From JBLFWJ01 sp047611425 (lineage in GTDB: Bacteria > Bacteroidota > Bacteroidia > UBA10329): a stretch of 5,593 nucleotides of DNA. Below, piece after piece: positions 1 through 5,593 of this stretch (the first letter of the stretch is position 1; each line of letters starts with the position of its first letter). The position numbers were made by a program, and so were the translations under genes. The notes beneath the pieces were generated by a model that had not been told where the DNA came from, did not search any database, and worked only from the letters and a program-made list of their open reading frames with translations. The DNA is taken from the NCBI GenBank assembly GCA_047611425.1, contig JBLFWJ010000199.1, forward strand, positions 1-5,593, read 5' to 3'.

Positions 1-34
1 GTTGATTCCCTCAACTTAGCCAATTAGAAATAAC

Positions 35-1201
35 CTACCGACCAGAGCTGTTGTAAAGCTCTTTCAGCTGTTCATTCATCACGTTATAGTCCCATCTAGC
101 CATGGCATGATCGTGTGCTTTTAGCCCGAATTTGGCCCTCAAACCTTCGTCAGACAACAGAGCTTCAATCTTCTCAGTCAAACTTTGCACATCATACTGA
201 GGCACGATAAATCCACTTTCTCCATTATTGATGATCTCATGAATTCCTTCCACTTCAAAGCATGCAGTTGGAACTTTCATCAACGCGCTTTCCACAACAA
301 CTCGTGGTAAGCCTTCTCTAAGCGAAGTCAATACGTTCACATCGGCCATGGCCAAAACTTGCGGAATATTGTCACTGAAGCCATAGAATATCACGTCATC
401 CAGCACGCCCAATTCTTTGCATTGGGCTTCACACTCTTCTTTTAACTCCCCAAACCCGACAAAAACCAGTTTGAGGTTTGGATGCTTCTTCTTTGCGTTT
501 GCAAAGGCTTCAATGGTATAACGCTGAGCCTTCGCAAAGGAAAAACGCCCAACGTTCATTAGAACCATGTCCGTATCGGCAATTCCAAGCGACCTTCTTT
601 CTTCTAGAGCCTTTGCTCTGTCGGCACTTCTAAACTTGCTCGTATCGATACCACTAAATGCAATCGTGTAAGGAATGTTTCGACCAATGTTCTCCTCGTG
701 GTATTGATCGATGCAATCTTGACTTACCGAAACAATATGATGACTTGGTGGAACGGTCAATTTCTCCAACAAGACGTAAAACAGACGTTTCAATTTTGAG
801 TGTGGATCATTGAACGTCACTCCGTGCAAACCAAAAACGATTAATGGACACCCAGCCATCCATCCGGCAATTCTCGTTACTAGACTCGCCTTAGCCTCGT
901 GAGTATGAACGACATCATACTTTTCTCGCTTAATCAACTTATATAGATACCAAATCGCTTTTAAATCCTTAATCGGATGTACAGGGCGTATCATATCTTC
1001 CATATAGAAGATCTTCAACCCATCAATATCCTTAAAGTCGTTGTGATCGATGGTTGTTCCCACCGCAAGGTGGAAATCAAATTCATCCTTTAACCCTTTG
1101 ATTGTGAGTAGCACATTATTGTCTACTCCACCTCCACGGGCTAACCAGGTCATCGTGTGAAGTACTTTGAGCTTTCGGCCCTCAGGCTGCTTTGGAGTCA
1201 T
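35..1201 (-). CDS. GT4-family (GT-B fold) glycosyltransferase
   Basis: The 388-residue product is a retaining, nucleotide-sugar-dependent glycosyltransferase of the GT4 / Glycos_transf_1 type, probably acting on the cytoplasmic face of the membrane in glycan or exopolysaccharide assembly. The N-terminal Rossmann half begins with KVLHTMTWLARGGG (about 12-25), a typical acceptor-side glycine loop, followed by VVHTHEAKAS (about 97-106). The C-terminal donor-binding half has NVGRFSFAKAQ (about 216-226) and the family's E-x7-E signature at E296 and E304 in REGLPRVVVE. Length is normal, and there is no signal peptide or membrane segment. The ATG start is well placed just before the first beta strand, although no Shine-Dalgarno is visible. 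The start lies 20 nt inside the upstream deacetylase gene, so co-transcription and coupled translation are likely. Donor and acceptor sugars cannot be read from the sequence. Family assignment is firm; the role in polysaccharide synthesis is inferred from the neighbour. Confidence 0.93.
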   Translation of the reverse strand: MTPKQPEGRKLKVLHTMTWLARGGGVDNNVLLTIKGLKDEFDFHLAVGTTIDHNDFKDIDGLKIFYMEDMIRPVHPIKDLKAIWYLYKLIKREKYDVVHTHEAKASLVTRIAGWMAGCPLIVFGLHGVTFNDPHSKLKRLFYVLLEKLTVPPSHHIVSVSQDCIDQYHEENIGRNIPYTIAFSGIDTSKFRSADRAKALEERRSLGIADTDMVLMNVGRFSFAKAQRYTIEAFANAKKKHPNLKLVFVGFGELKEECEAQCKELGVLDDVIFYGFSDNIPQVLAMADVNVLTSLREGLPRVVVESALMKVPTACFEVEGIHEIINNGESGFIVPQYDVQSLTEKIEALLSDEGLRAKFGLKAHDHAMARWDYNVMNEQLKELYNSSGR

Positions 1202-2060
1202 CCAGCTGAGTTATGCTTAGTTCGTTAATCGGCCCTTTCTTCTTCAAATCTTCCAGCACCTCGGCCACTGTGGTGAACTCATACTGCGTAAGCATCTTCT
1301 TAGTGCGAGACGCCATTCCTTTTAAGTTGAAGTAATGGGTCAATCCAGCTTTAAATTCCATGTCATCGATTTTCGGATGAGTAGGGTCATACTCCCAAGG
1401 ATGGGCGTAGAACATTGCAGGATAGCCACTTTGATCCTTCTTTTTCAATCCTCCATCCGTCATGAAATATGGAAAGATCCTAAAGTATGCGCCTCCAATA
1501 CCCAGTTCCTTATTCAAAAACTTAAAGGTTGAAACTGGAAATTCGACTAGGCCATTTTCCTTTACAGTGAAAACTTCTTGAGGGCAGCCCGCTATGCCGT
1601 ATCTCCATGTCTTTACTGGACTGATTGAACAGTCGTACTCAAACCCGCATTCTTTCAGAATATCCAAAGCCCAAAGAGACTTGGCTGTAACTGAGAAAAA
1701 CGGAGACCTGTGTCCCAATACTGGCTTACCTGATGCTTTCTCTAACGCGTCTTTGGTTCGCTTCAATTCATCTCGAAAGGCCTCAGGAGTTAAGTCATAC
1801 ACCTTCTCATGATTGAAACCATGTGAAGCTATTTCATGACCAGCATTGGCGATCTCCTTCATCAACTCGGGATACTTTTCGGCAATCCACCCAAGGGTGA
1901 AAAAAGTGGCTTTCGAATTCGTTTCTTCTAAAAGTTGAAGTACTACATCGGTACCCTTTCTCAATCGGTCTTCCTTCCCTTTCCATTGATCGAAAGGGAG
2001 TTCCATACCGTGGTACCAGTCTTCCAGATCAATAGAGAATGCGTGTTTTGTGCGGCTCAT
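1182..2060 (-). CDS. NodB-type polysaccharide deacetylase, DUF3473 / XrtA-associated kind
   Basis: The product is a carbohydrate esterase 4 (NodB homology) protein expected to remove N-acetyl groups from a sugar polymer using a bound metal. Numbering from the ATG at 2060 (292 aa), the motifs are: IDLEDW near residues 10-15 (motif 1, catalytic/metal Asp), SHGFNH near 79-84 (motif 2, two metal-binding His), GHRSPFFS near 116-123 (motif 3), and the C-terminal YAHPWEYDP near 218-226 (His of motif 5). The DLEDW opening, GGAYFRIFPY and the HPWE block match the DUF3473-containing family known from XrtA/PEP-CTERM exopolysaccharide loci, though homologues occur elsewhere. No signal peptide is visible. 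An in-frame TTG at 2069 would add three residues, but it lies inside a promoter-like -7 box, so ATG 2060 is preferred. The gene is followed, with a 20-nt overlap, by the GT4 glycosyltransferase. It is not the PIG-L/LmbE-type deacetylase BshB. The polymer substrate is unknown. Confidence 0.92.
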   Translation of the reverse strand: MSRTKHAFSIDLEDWYHGMELPFDQWKGKEDRLRKGTDVVLQLLEETNSKATFFTLGWIAEKYPELMKEIANAGHEIASHGFNHEKVYDLTPEAFRDELKRTKDALEKASGKPVLGHRSPFFSVTAKSLWALDILKECGFEYDCSISPVKTWRYGIAGCPQEVFTVKENGLVEFPVSTFKFLNKELGIGGAYFRIFPYFMTDGGLKKKDQSGYPAMFYAHPWEYDPTHPKIDDMEFKAGLTHYFNLKGMASRTKKMLTQYEFTTVAEVLEDLKKKGPINELSITQLDDSKAA

Positions 2061-2066
2061 GATCGG

Positions 2067-2074
2067 CAAATATA
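2067..2074 (-). promoter_or_regulatory. Bacteroidota -7 box (TATATTTG) for the deacetylase-glycosyltransferase unit
   Basis: Read on the minus strand, TATATTTG is a perfect match to the Bacteroidota primary-sigma -7 consensus TAnnTTTG. Only six bases (CCGATC) separate it from ATG 2060. With a transcription start a few bases after the box, the 5' leader would be about 0-4 nt. A -33 element is poor: the nearest TTG (2092-2090) is only 15 nt upstream of the box, shorter than the usual spacing. The position of this box argues against the TTG at 2069 as start codon, because that TTG is part of the box. Confidence 0.5.
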
Positions 2075-2120
2075 TAGTTCCTAAACCCTCAAGGAATTTC
2101 TATTCCAAGGCTAAATTCTA

Positions 2121-2157
2121 TCTCATCTATGAGAATGCTCGTTTCTCAATGCTCATC
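2121..2157. repeat. Small palindrome and direct repeats in the divergent promoter region (possible operator)
   Basis: TCTCATCTATGAGA (2121-2134) is a palindrome with 6-bp arms around a 2-bp centre. AATGCTC occurs twice in direct orientation (2134-2140 and 2148-2154), 14 bp apart, and CTCATC occurs at 2122-2127 and 2152-2157. The cluster lies upstream of both divergent promoter boxes, where a regulator could reach either gene. No known operator is recognised. Repeats this short can arise by chance, so function is only a possibility. The rest of 2061-2284 shows no gene. Confidence 0.25.
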
Positions 2158-2272
2158 GTAGTTGTGACTGCGCGTCTCAAATCTGCGCTTCCCAGATCTA
2201 ACAAACACTTCAGCCTTTCATAACCAAACTACTTACGAGTTTTAGGAACGTTAGCAACCATGCACAGTCCAT

Positions 2273-2280
2273 TACATTTG
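2273..2280 (+). promoter_or_regulatory. Bacteroidota -7 box (TACATTTG) for the udp-like/bshA unit
   Basis: TACATTTG perfectly matches TAnnTTTG and ends only four bases (TGGC) before ATG 2285. The predicted transcription start therefore falls on or next to the start codon, giving a leaderless mRNA. A possible degenerate -33 element, TTAG (2251-2254), lies 18 nt upstream of the box. No Shine-Dalgarno precedes the ATG, which fits leaderless initiation. Confidence 0.5.
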
Positions 2281-2284
2281 TGGC

Positions 2285-3154
2285 ATGGAGCGAATTGAAG
2301 AAAGCGAACTGGTTCTGAACGAGGATGGCAGCGTTTACCACATCAATCTTAAGCCGGAGCATTTGGCTGATACGGTCATTCTTGTTGGTGATCAAGGCCG
2401 AGTAGCTAAAATTTCTAAGCATTTTGATGTCATTGAACATCAACGTGAAAACCGAGAATTTGTAACCCACACGGGCCGAATTGGTCAAAAGAGATTGAGC
2501 GTTTTATCCACCGGAATCGGTTGCGACAACATCGACATCGTCTTAAACGAATTGGATGCCTTGGTCAACATCGATCTTGAAAACCGAGTAATTAAGAAGG
2601 AACGGAAATCACTCAATTTAATTCGATTGGGAACTTCCGGATCCCTTCAAAAGGACATTCCCGTAGACAGCTTTATGGTCTCTACGCATGGTATGGGATT
2701 CGATGGCCTTATGAATTATTACAAAGCTGGTCGGGAGGTTGAAGACACCAATCTAACGGAGGCGTACATCAAGCACACGAATTGGAATTCGGATCTGCCA
2801 AGACCGAATATCATTCCTGGATCATCGGAATTAATCGACCTTATTAAAGAAGGAACCTATCAAGGAATTACAGCGACAGCTGGCGGATTTTACGGCCCAC
2901 AAGGGCGTGTACTTCGTCTGCAACCTAATATTGATGGCTTGAATGAAATGTTGACTTCCTTTGAATTTGAAGGCCAGCGGATCACAAACTTCGAAATGGA
3001 GACTTCTGCACTTTATGGGCTTTCAGCGGCTCTCGGGCACAAGGCTGCAACCGTTTGTGCCATTATTGCCAATCGTTTGGCAAAGCGATACAGCGAGAAT
3101 CACCACATCACGGTGGATAAACTGATTGAACATTTGCTTTCACGTTTGGTTTGA
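2285..3154 (+). CDS. udp: Nucleoside phosphorylase, uridine phosphorylase-like (NP-I family)
   Basis: The 289-residue product belongs to the PNP_UDP_1 / NP-I family and probably splits uridine with phosphate into uracil and ribose-1-phosphate in the cytoplasm. Residues equivalent to the E. coli Udp active site can be placed by motif: GDQGR (G35, R39; phosphate), NREF (R57; phosphate residue donated by the partner subunit), RLGTSGS (R114, T117; phosphate), FYGPQGR (Q206 and R208, matching the uracil-binding Q-x-R of Udp) and FEMET (E237, M238, E239; ribose). The STGIGCDN block (75-82) is also typical. The Q-x-R pair favours uridine over purine substrates. The protein is about 35 residues longer than E. 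coli Udp, with extra sequence at the N-terminus and around 133-175. ATG 2285 follows a -7 box by four bases, implying a leaderless message. bshA follows after 9 nt, so the two genes almost certainly form an operon. Family is certain; exact substrate is inferred. Confidence 0.9.
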   Translation: MERIEESELVLNEDGSVYHINLKPEHLADTVILVGDQGRVAKISKHFDVIEHQRENREFVTHTGRIGQKRLSVLSTGIGCDNIDIVLNELDALVNIDLENRVIKKERKSLNLIRLGTSGSLQKDIPVDSFMVSTHGMGFDGLMNYYKAGREVEDTNLTEAYIKHTNWNSDLPRPNIIPGSSELIDLIKEGTYQGITATAGGFYGPQGRVLRLQPNIDGLNEMLTSFEFEGQRITNFEMETSALYGLSAALGHKAATVCAIIANRLAKRYSENHHITVDKLIEHLLSRLV

Positions 3155-3158
3155 GGAG
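3154..3158 (+). promoter_or_regulatory. Shine-Dalgarno sequence of bshA (AGGAG)
   Basis: AGGAG overlaps the last base of the upstream stop codon and sits 5 nt before ATG 3164. It is the only strong Shine-Dalgarno noticed before a start codon in this window and fixes the bshA start. Confidence 0.7.
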
Positions 3159-3163
3159 ATAAG

Positions 3164-4300
3164 ATGAGAATAGGAATCGTTTGTTATCCCACCTATGGTG
3201 GATCGGGGGTTGTTGCGACCGAACTCGGAAAGGAACTGGCTAAGAAAGGCCATGACGTACATATGATCACCTACGATGTACCGGTTCGGTTCGATCATCT
3301 TAATCCCAACTTGCACTACCACGAAGTTGTGTTGAGCAAATATCCTTTGTTCGATTATCAGCCTTATGAGTTGCAATTATCCAGTAAAATAGTTGATGTA
3401 GCAATCCATGAAAACTTGGATTTACTGCACGTCCATTATGCAATTCCTCATGCAAGTGCGGCTTTCATGGCTCGTGAGATTCTAAAAACGAAAGGACGGA
3501 ATGTACCGTTTATCACCACTTTGCACGGAACGGACATCACCTTGGTTGGAAGTGACAGTTCATTCGAGCCTGTAATTACGTTTGCCATAAATCAGAGCGA
3601 TGCCGTAACTGCCGTTTCTGATAGCTTGAAGCAGGATACGTGTCGAATGTTTGACGTTGGATGCAATATTGATGTGATACCCAATTTCATCGATCTAGAG
3701 CGATACGAGAATAACCAGAATGAAGAATTGAAAAGAGCCTACGCTCCTAACGGAGAAGCAGTGCTTATGCATATTTCAAATTTTCGTCCCGTAAAACGGG
3801 TTGAAGATGTGGTGAAGGTTTTCGCGAAAGTGCGAGAAGATCGCCCCACAAAACTATTGCTCGTTGGTGATGGGCCAGAACGGTATAAAATGGAGGATAT
3901 GTGTCGACAACTTGGTGCTTGTGATGATATTCATTTCCTCGGAAAGATGAAGAATACCGAGGAAGCACACGGTCTTGCTGATGTATTTATTCTGCCTTCA
4001 GAAACAGAGAGTTTTGGACTAGCGGCACTAGAGGCAATGTCCAGCAGTGTTCCAGTAATTAGCTCCAATGGTGGTGGTCTTCCAGAAGTAAACGAACACG
4101 GTTATTCAGGATTTATGAATGATGTAGGGGACACAGACGGCATGGCAGTCAATGCAATTAAGTTACTTGACGACCTTCCTACTTATAGAAAGCAAGCATT
4201 GGAACAAGCCAAGAAATTTCGCAAAAGTGCCATAATACCGTTGTACGAGGATTTATACGATAAGGTGGTTGCACAAAGCTTTGCCGAACACAGCAGCTGA
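3164..4300 (+). CDS. bshA: N-acetyl-alpha-D-glucosaminyl L-malate synthase BshA
   Basis: BshA is a cytoplasmic GT4 retaining glycosyltransferase that joins GlcNAc from UDP-GlcNAc to L-malate, the first step of bacillithiol synthesis. The 378-residue length is normal for the family. The start RIGIVCYPTYGGSGVVATEL (2-21) is the hallmark BshA N-terminus with its glycine loop. Other diagnostic blocks are HVHYAIPHASAAFMARE (89-105), TTLHGTDITLVG (118-129), QSDAVTAVSDSLK (144-156), IPNFID (172-177), HISNFRPVKR (203-212) and the E-x7-E signature E282/E290 in ESFGLAALE. A good Shine-Dalgarno supports ATG 3164. The gene is the second of a two-gene unit with the uridine-phosphorylase-like gene. The later pathway genes, bshB (PIG-L deacetylase) and bshC (cysteine ligase), are not in the window and would have to be elsewhere. 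BshA is distinguished from the other GT4 protein in this window by these family-specific blocks. Confidence 0.96.
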   Translation: MRIGIVCYPTYGGSGVVATELGKELAKKGHDVHMITYDVPVRFDHLNPNLHYHEVVLSKYPLFDYQPYELQLSSKIVDVAIHENLDLLHVHYAIPHASAAFMAREILKTKGRNVPFITTLHGTDITLVGSDSSFEPVITFAINQSDAVTAVSDSLKQDTCRMFDVGCNIDVIPNFIDLERYENNQNEELKRAYAPNGEAVLMHISNFRPVKRVEDVVKVFAKVREDRPTKLLLVGDGPERYKMEDMCRQLGACDDIHFLGKMKNTEEAHGLADVFILPSETESFGLAALEAMSSSVPVISSNGGGLPEVNEHGYSGFMNDVGDTDGMAVNAIKLLDDLPTYRKQALEQAKKFRKSAIIPLYEDLYDKVVAQSFAEHSS

Positions 4301-4360
4301 TTACCGTACCTGCCTTAAACTGCTTAATCGATACTTGCATTGCAGTCCAAGTAACGTTCC

Positions 4361-4389
4361 GAGACCCCGTTTCAAGAACGGGGTGACAG
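4361..4389 (+). repeat. REP-like palindromic element, copy 1
   Basis: An 8-bp perfect stem, ACCCCGTT (4364-4371) with AACGGGGT (4377-4384), closes a TCAAG loop. It is preceded by AG and followed by GACA, the same flanks seen in copy 2 on the other strand. There is no T-run after the stem, so it is not a canonical intrinsic terminator, although it lies after the bshA stop and could still shape the 3' end. The layout (AGA, GC-rich hairpin, TGACA) resembles short palindromic repeats scattered in many bacterial genomes; that class assignment is an inference. Confidence 0.65.
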
Positions 4390-4424
4390 CCTTCTGCTAG
4401 CAAGGTTAGGCACTTCAAACAACG

Positions 4425-4453
4425 GTGTCATGCCGTTCTTGAAACGGCATCTG
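4425..4453 (-). repeat. REP-like palindromic element, copy 2 (inverted)
   Basis: An 8-bp perfect stem, ATGCCGTT (4430-4437) with AACGGCAT (4443-4450), closes a CTTGA loop. Read on the minus strand it aligns with copy 1 along its length. The 15-nt core at 4433-4447 is the exact reverse complement of 4367-4381. The two stems differ at two paired positions (C-G versus T-A and C-G versus G-C), so each change is compensated on the other arm. AACGG at 4421-4425 can also pair with CCGTT 4433-4437 as a competing small hairpin. The rest of the intergenic region (4301-4360, 4390-4424 and 4454-4481) shows no gene. Confidence 0.65.
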
Positions 4454-4481
4454 AATTCCAATTATTGAAAATATCAACTGA

Positions 4482-5018
4482 TCAACCAACAATTATCTGA
4501 TCAAGGAATACATCGTGTTCCTCCATCGGCACCTCATCAACTAGCTGACCCCGAAAACAGATACCGGCCTTAAACGCATCAGGGTGTTCGGCCAGAAACG
4601 TGTCATAATATCCGGCTCCGTAGCCAAGCCTCCCTCCTCTTGCATCAAATGCTAATCCTGGTACCAAGATTAAATCTATCTGACCTGAATATACTTCACT
4701 ACCCGAAGGATGCTGCGTTCCAAACTTTCCAGATTCCAGATCGGATGGATCATTAAGTACCAGATGTTCTAATGCTCTTCCTTTTAGCGTCTTTGGACAA
4801 ACTATGGTTGTACCATTCTCCTTCAGCTCTTTCACCACAGGCCAGATGTCAATCTCGGATCCAAATGGAATAAACGCATGAACCACTTTTGGCTTCAGCT
4901 TCTTACAAAGCTGTTGAAGCTTGATGCAAACCGCTTCCGAGGAATCAAGACTTTCACAACGGGAAAGTCCATCCCTAAAAACCTTCATGCTTGACCGAAG
5001 TTCTTCTTTAACTGTCAA
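4482..5018 (-). CDS. 5-formyltetrahydrofolate cyclo-ligase (MTHFS family)
   Basis: The 178-residue product is expected to convert 5-formyltetrahydrofolate to 5,10-methenyltetrahydrofolate with ATP, recycling a dead-end folate. Family blocks are the N-terminal K-x-x-L-R-x(6)-R pattern (about 4-15), PFGSEID (51-57), GKFGTQHPS (97-105), the signature DLILVPGLAFD (115-125), GRLGYGAGYYDTFL (129-142, nucleotide/folate loop) and the C-terminal EEHDVFLDQIIV (166-177). The chosen start is TTG 5018. It keeps the conserved N-terminal helix, an in-frame TGA lies nine codons upstream, and the first internal ATG (4988) would delete that helix start. The sequence GAGAAAAG before the TTG is at best a weak Shine-Dalgarno. 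The first 11 nt overlap the end of the acyl-CoA dehydrogenase gene, which indicates co-transcription. The gene is often called ygfA, fau or mthfs; no single symbol is assigned here. Confidence 0.93.
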   Translation of the reverse strand: MTVKEELRSSMKVFRDGLSRCESLDSSEAVCIKLQQLCKKLKPKVVHAFIPFGSEIDIWPVVKELKENGTTIVCPKTLKGRALEHLVLNDPSDLESGKFGTQHPSGSEVYSGQIDLILVPGLAFDARGGRLGYGAGYYDTFLAEHPDAFKAGICFRGQLVDEVPMEEHDVFLDQIIVG

Positions 5019-5593
5019 GTGCTTTTCTCGCGATAAGTTCTTTCATAATCTCGTTGGTACCTGCATAGATTCGCTGTACACGAGCATCAGCCCAAGATCT
5101 AGCTACACCGTATTCCCAAATGTAACCATAGCCACCATGAAGCTGTACGCACTCATCAGCCACTTCACATTGTAGCTCTGAAAGATTCAGCTTAGCCATA
5201 CTCGCCATAGCTGCATCAAGTTTTCCATCGTTGTGAAGCGTTACACAATGATCAACAAATGCGTGGCCCTGTGCAATCTTCGCAACCATCTCAGCAATCT
5301 TGAATCGTGTATTCTGGAACGCAGCAATCGGCTGACGAAATGCAGTTCGTTCTTGCGTATAACGAATCGTCTCATCCAAGCAATATTGACAAGCACCAAT
5401 TGCTCCAATACCCACAATTAAACGTTCTTGCTTCAACTGGGTCATCAAGTATTTAAAGCCCATTCCTTCCTCACCGATTAAGTTCTCCTTCGGCACTTTT
5501 ACATCTTCGAAAAACAATTCGCAGGTGTCTTGTGCGTGAAGTCCTACTTTTTCAAATGGCTTGCCTTTCGTGAAACCATCCACATTAGCATCC
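5008..5593 (-). CDS. Acyl-CoA dehydrogenase, LCAD-like, C-terminal part (5' end beyond the window)
   Basis: This is the C-terminal half of an FAD-dependent acyl-CoA dehydrogenase, which introduces the alpha-beta double bond in acyl-CoA during beta-oxidation or branched-chain catabolism. The reading frame stays open to the right edge. The GTG codon at 5583 is an internal Val in the family pattern, so the gene is truncated by the window, not short. Visible blocks are GLHAQDTCELFFEDVKVP (middle beta domain end), QLKQERL, RTAFRQPIAAFQNTRFKIAEM (FAD contact region), CVQLHGGYGYIWEY and RIYAGTNEIMKELIAR. The Glu of KQERL is where LCAD and isovaleryl-CoA dehydrogenase carry the catalytic base, while YAGT has Ala where medium-chain enzymes have the catalytic Glu. 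The many shared blocks with mammalian LCAD support an LCAD-like label, but chain-length preference cannot be fixed. The gene lies upstream of, and overlaps by 11 nt, the 5-formyl-THF cyclo-ligase gene. Confidence 0.94.
   Translation of the reverse strand, partial: DANVDGFTKGKPFEKVGLHAQDTCELFFEDVKVPKENLIGEEGMGFKYLMTQLKQERLIVGIGAIGACQYCLDETIRYTQERTAFRQPIAAFQNTRFKIAEMVAKIAQGHAFVDHCVTLHNDGKLDAAMASMAKLNLSELQCEVADECVQLHGGYGYIWEYGVARSWADARVQRIYAGTNEIMKELIARKALDS

Noticed and set aside
1..34. Inverted repeat GTTGA/TCAAC (1-15) and possible next gene at the left edge
   Set aside because: A 5-bp stem without a T-run is too weak for a terminator call, and 34 nt is too little to identify a downstream gene.
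1182..2060. Deacetylase as BshB of the bacillithiol pathway
   Set aside because: BshB is a PIG-L/LmbE-type enzyme; this protein has NodB motifs and the DUF3473-type C-terminus, and it is on the other strand in a different operon.
2210..2488. 92-codon minus-strand reading frame across the udp-like gene start
   Set aside because: It lies mostly antisense to the conserved phosphorylase N-terminus, has no family resemblance and no start signals.
4179..4418. 79-codon minus-strand reading frame across the bshA end and the intergenic region
   Set aside because: It is antisense to conserved BshA sequence and reads through REP-like copy 1; the composition does not look like a protein.
4361..4450. 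Intrinsic (rho-independent) terminators at the convergent gene ends
   Set aside because: The hairpins are strong, but neither is followed by a T-run on either strand, so they are reported as REP-like repeats instead.
4478..4504. Direct repeat CTGATCAA (4478-4485 and 4497-4504)
   Set aside because: Two 8-bp copies around the C-terminal codons of the cyclo-ligase gene are easily chance and have no accompanying signal.
5008..5583. Acyl-CoA dehydrogenase starting at GTG 5583 as a complete short protein
   Set aside because: The frame continues to the window edge and the Val aligns within the middle domain of the family, so this is a truncated view of a longer gene.

Overview
This 5.6 kb window looks like an ordinary chromosomal stretch from a member of the Bacteroidota, probably a Flavobacteriales-like lineage. 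The evidence is a BshA-type bacillithiol gene, moderate GC, mostly weak Shine-Dalgarno signals, and two perfect matches to the Bacteroidota -7 promoter consensus TAnnTTTG. The lineage is inferred from these traits, not from a database match. No mobile-element gene, CRISPR array, rRNA or tRNA was recognised.

Layout from left to right: a leftward two-gene unit (about 35-2060) encodes a NodB-type polysaccharide deacetylase of the DUF3473/XrtA-associated kind, followed by a GT4 glycosyltransferase. The two reading frames overlap by 20 nt, and together they suggest surface or exopolysaccharide synthesis. A 224-bp divergent region (2061-2284) separates it from a rightward two-gene unit (2285-4300). 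That unit encodes a uridine-phosphorylase-like nucleoside phosphorylase and BshA, the first enzyme of bacillithiol synthesis, with only 9 nt between them. A 181-bp convergent intergenic region (4301-4481) follows and carries two inverted REP-like palindromes. Last is a leftward unit (4482 to beyond the right edge): an LCAD-type acyl-CoA dehydrogenase cut by the window edge, overlapping by 11 nt a 5-formyltetrahydrofolate cyclo-ligase gene that seems to start at TTG.

The genes form three functional blocks: glycan assembly and modification, nucleoside salvage with low-molecular-weight thiol synthesis, and acyl-CoA oxidation with folate repair. No previously undescribed multi-gene system is evident. 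The most interesting non-coding signals are the REP-like pair, whose two stems differ by compensatory base-pair changes, and the divergent promoter pair, where both -7 boxes lie so close to the start codons that both mRNAs should be leaderless or nearly so. By contrast, bshA, internal to its operon, has a clean Shine-Dalgarno sequence.
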